5,414 nt of DNA from Verrucomicrobiales bacterium (GTDB taxonomy: Bacteria; Verrucomicrobiota; Verrucomicrobiia; Limisphaerales; UBA1096). A program made the translations under genes and the position numbers. Positions 5,308 through 5,414 of the stretch are shown piece after piece (positions within the stretch are counted from its first letter, which is position 1; every line of letters begins with the position of its first letter). Below the pieces are notes generated by a model that saw nothing but the letters and a program-made list of their open reading frames with translations, was not told where the DNA came from and made no database searches. The stretch lies in assembly GCA_002721375.1 (NCBI GenBank), contig PBKH01000036.1, positions 19,508 through 24,921 on the forward strand, given 5' to 3'.

Positions 5308-5414
5308 ATGCCTAAGCAATCACAACTTCAACATCCGGACACTATGTATTTGGAAGCAGCTGCCGGTTGGATTGAACTCGAGGATTATGATTCAGCGAAT
5401 GAAGAGCTGGAAAA
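5308..5414 (+). CDS. Tetratricopeptide-repeat (TPR)-like protein, 5' end only
   Basis: From the ATG at 5308 there are 35 open codons to the window edge, beginning MPKQSQLQHPDTMYLEAAAG. Residues from about 13 onward (YLEAAAGWIELEDYDSANEEL) fit the first helix pair of a TPR: an Ala/Gly-rich helix A with Trp, a turn at ELEDY, and helix B beginning DSANEELE. Short cytoplasmic TPR proteins with this kind of opening are familiar from Verrucomicrobiota; partner and role are unknown. It begins seven bases after the stop at 5298-5300, so it could share a transcript with the nuclease gene. There is no clear Shine-Dalgarno; GAAG at 5292-5295 is at best weak. The start is plausible but unverified because the gene is truncated. 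Confidence 0.6.
   Translation, partial: MPKQSQLQHPDTMYLEAAAGWIELEDYDSANEELE

Overview
The window looks like a piece of bacterial chromosome, probably from a Verrucomicrobiota (Opitutae-like) organism. The taxonomic inference is moderate. It rests on a secreted protein ending in a 'STDLxNW' type module that is common in that phylum, a short TPR protein start of the kind seen there, a typical bacterial Ffh, and the near absence of Shine-Dalgarno sequences. No phylogenetic test was possible here.

Layout, left to right. Positions 1-81 (minus strand) hold the first 27 codons of an exported protein, of which only the signal peptide is visible. A 137-bp divergent spacer leads to ggt (219-1889, plus), a complete secreted gamma-glutamyltransferase precursor with its autoprocessing threonine and lid loop. 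It converges on a tRNA-Tyr(GUA) gene (1928-2012, minus), with a small inverted repeat between them. The tRNA and the next gene, ffh (2086-3456, plus, signal recognition particle GTPase), diverge from a 73-bp spacer. There, two sigma70-like promoters appear to share one -35 box, and the ffh promoter would place its start point almost on the ATG, giving a leaderless or near-leaderless mRNA.

The right third is the unusual part. Positions 3584-5300 encode a secreted protein fusing an S1 (trypsin-like) protease domain to an endonuclease I (EndoI, His-Me finger) nuclease domain, followed by a short C-terminal beta-rich module. The only start that keeps the evident signal peptide is a CTG codon preceded by a well-placed AGGAAG. 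The reading frame breaks by one extra base near 5006: the canonical EndoI ending and the C-terminal module continue in the +1 frame to 5300. The protease serine motif is degenerate (GDSSCP instead of GDSGGP), and unexpected cysteines sit in nuclease motifs. These features together suggest either a gene in early decay or an assembly error at the frameshift in a gene with an odd start. Seven bases after it, a TPR-type protein begins (5308) and runs out of the window.

Apart from ffh and tRNA-Tyr (protein targeting and translation), the genes are envelope or secretion related: ggt, the truncated exported protein and the protease-nuclease fusion. They do not look like one operon. No CRISPR array, insertion sequence, phage gene or recognisable defence system is present.
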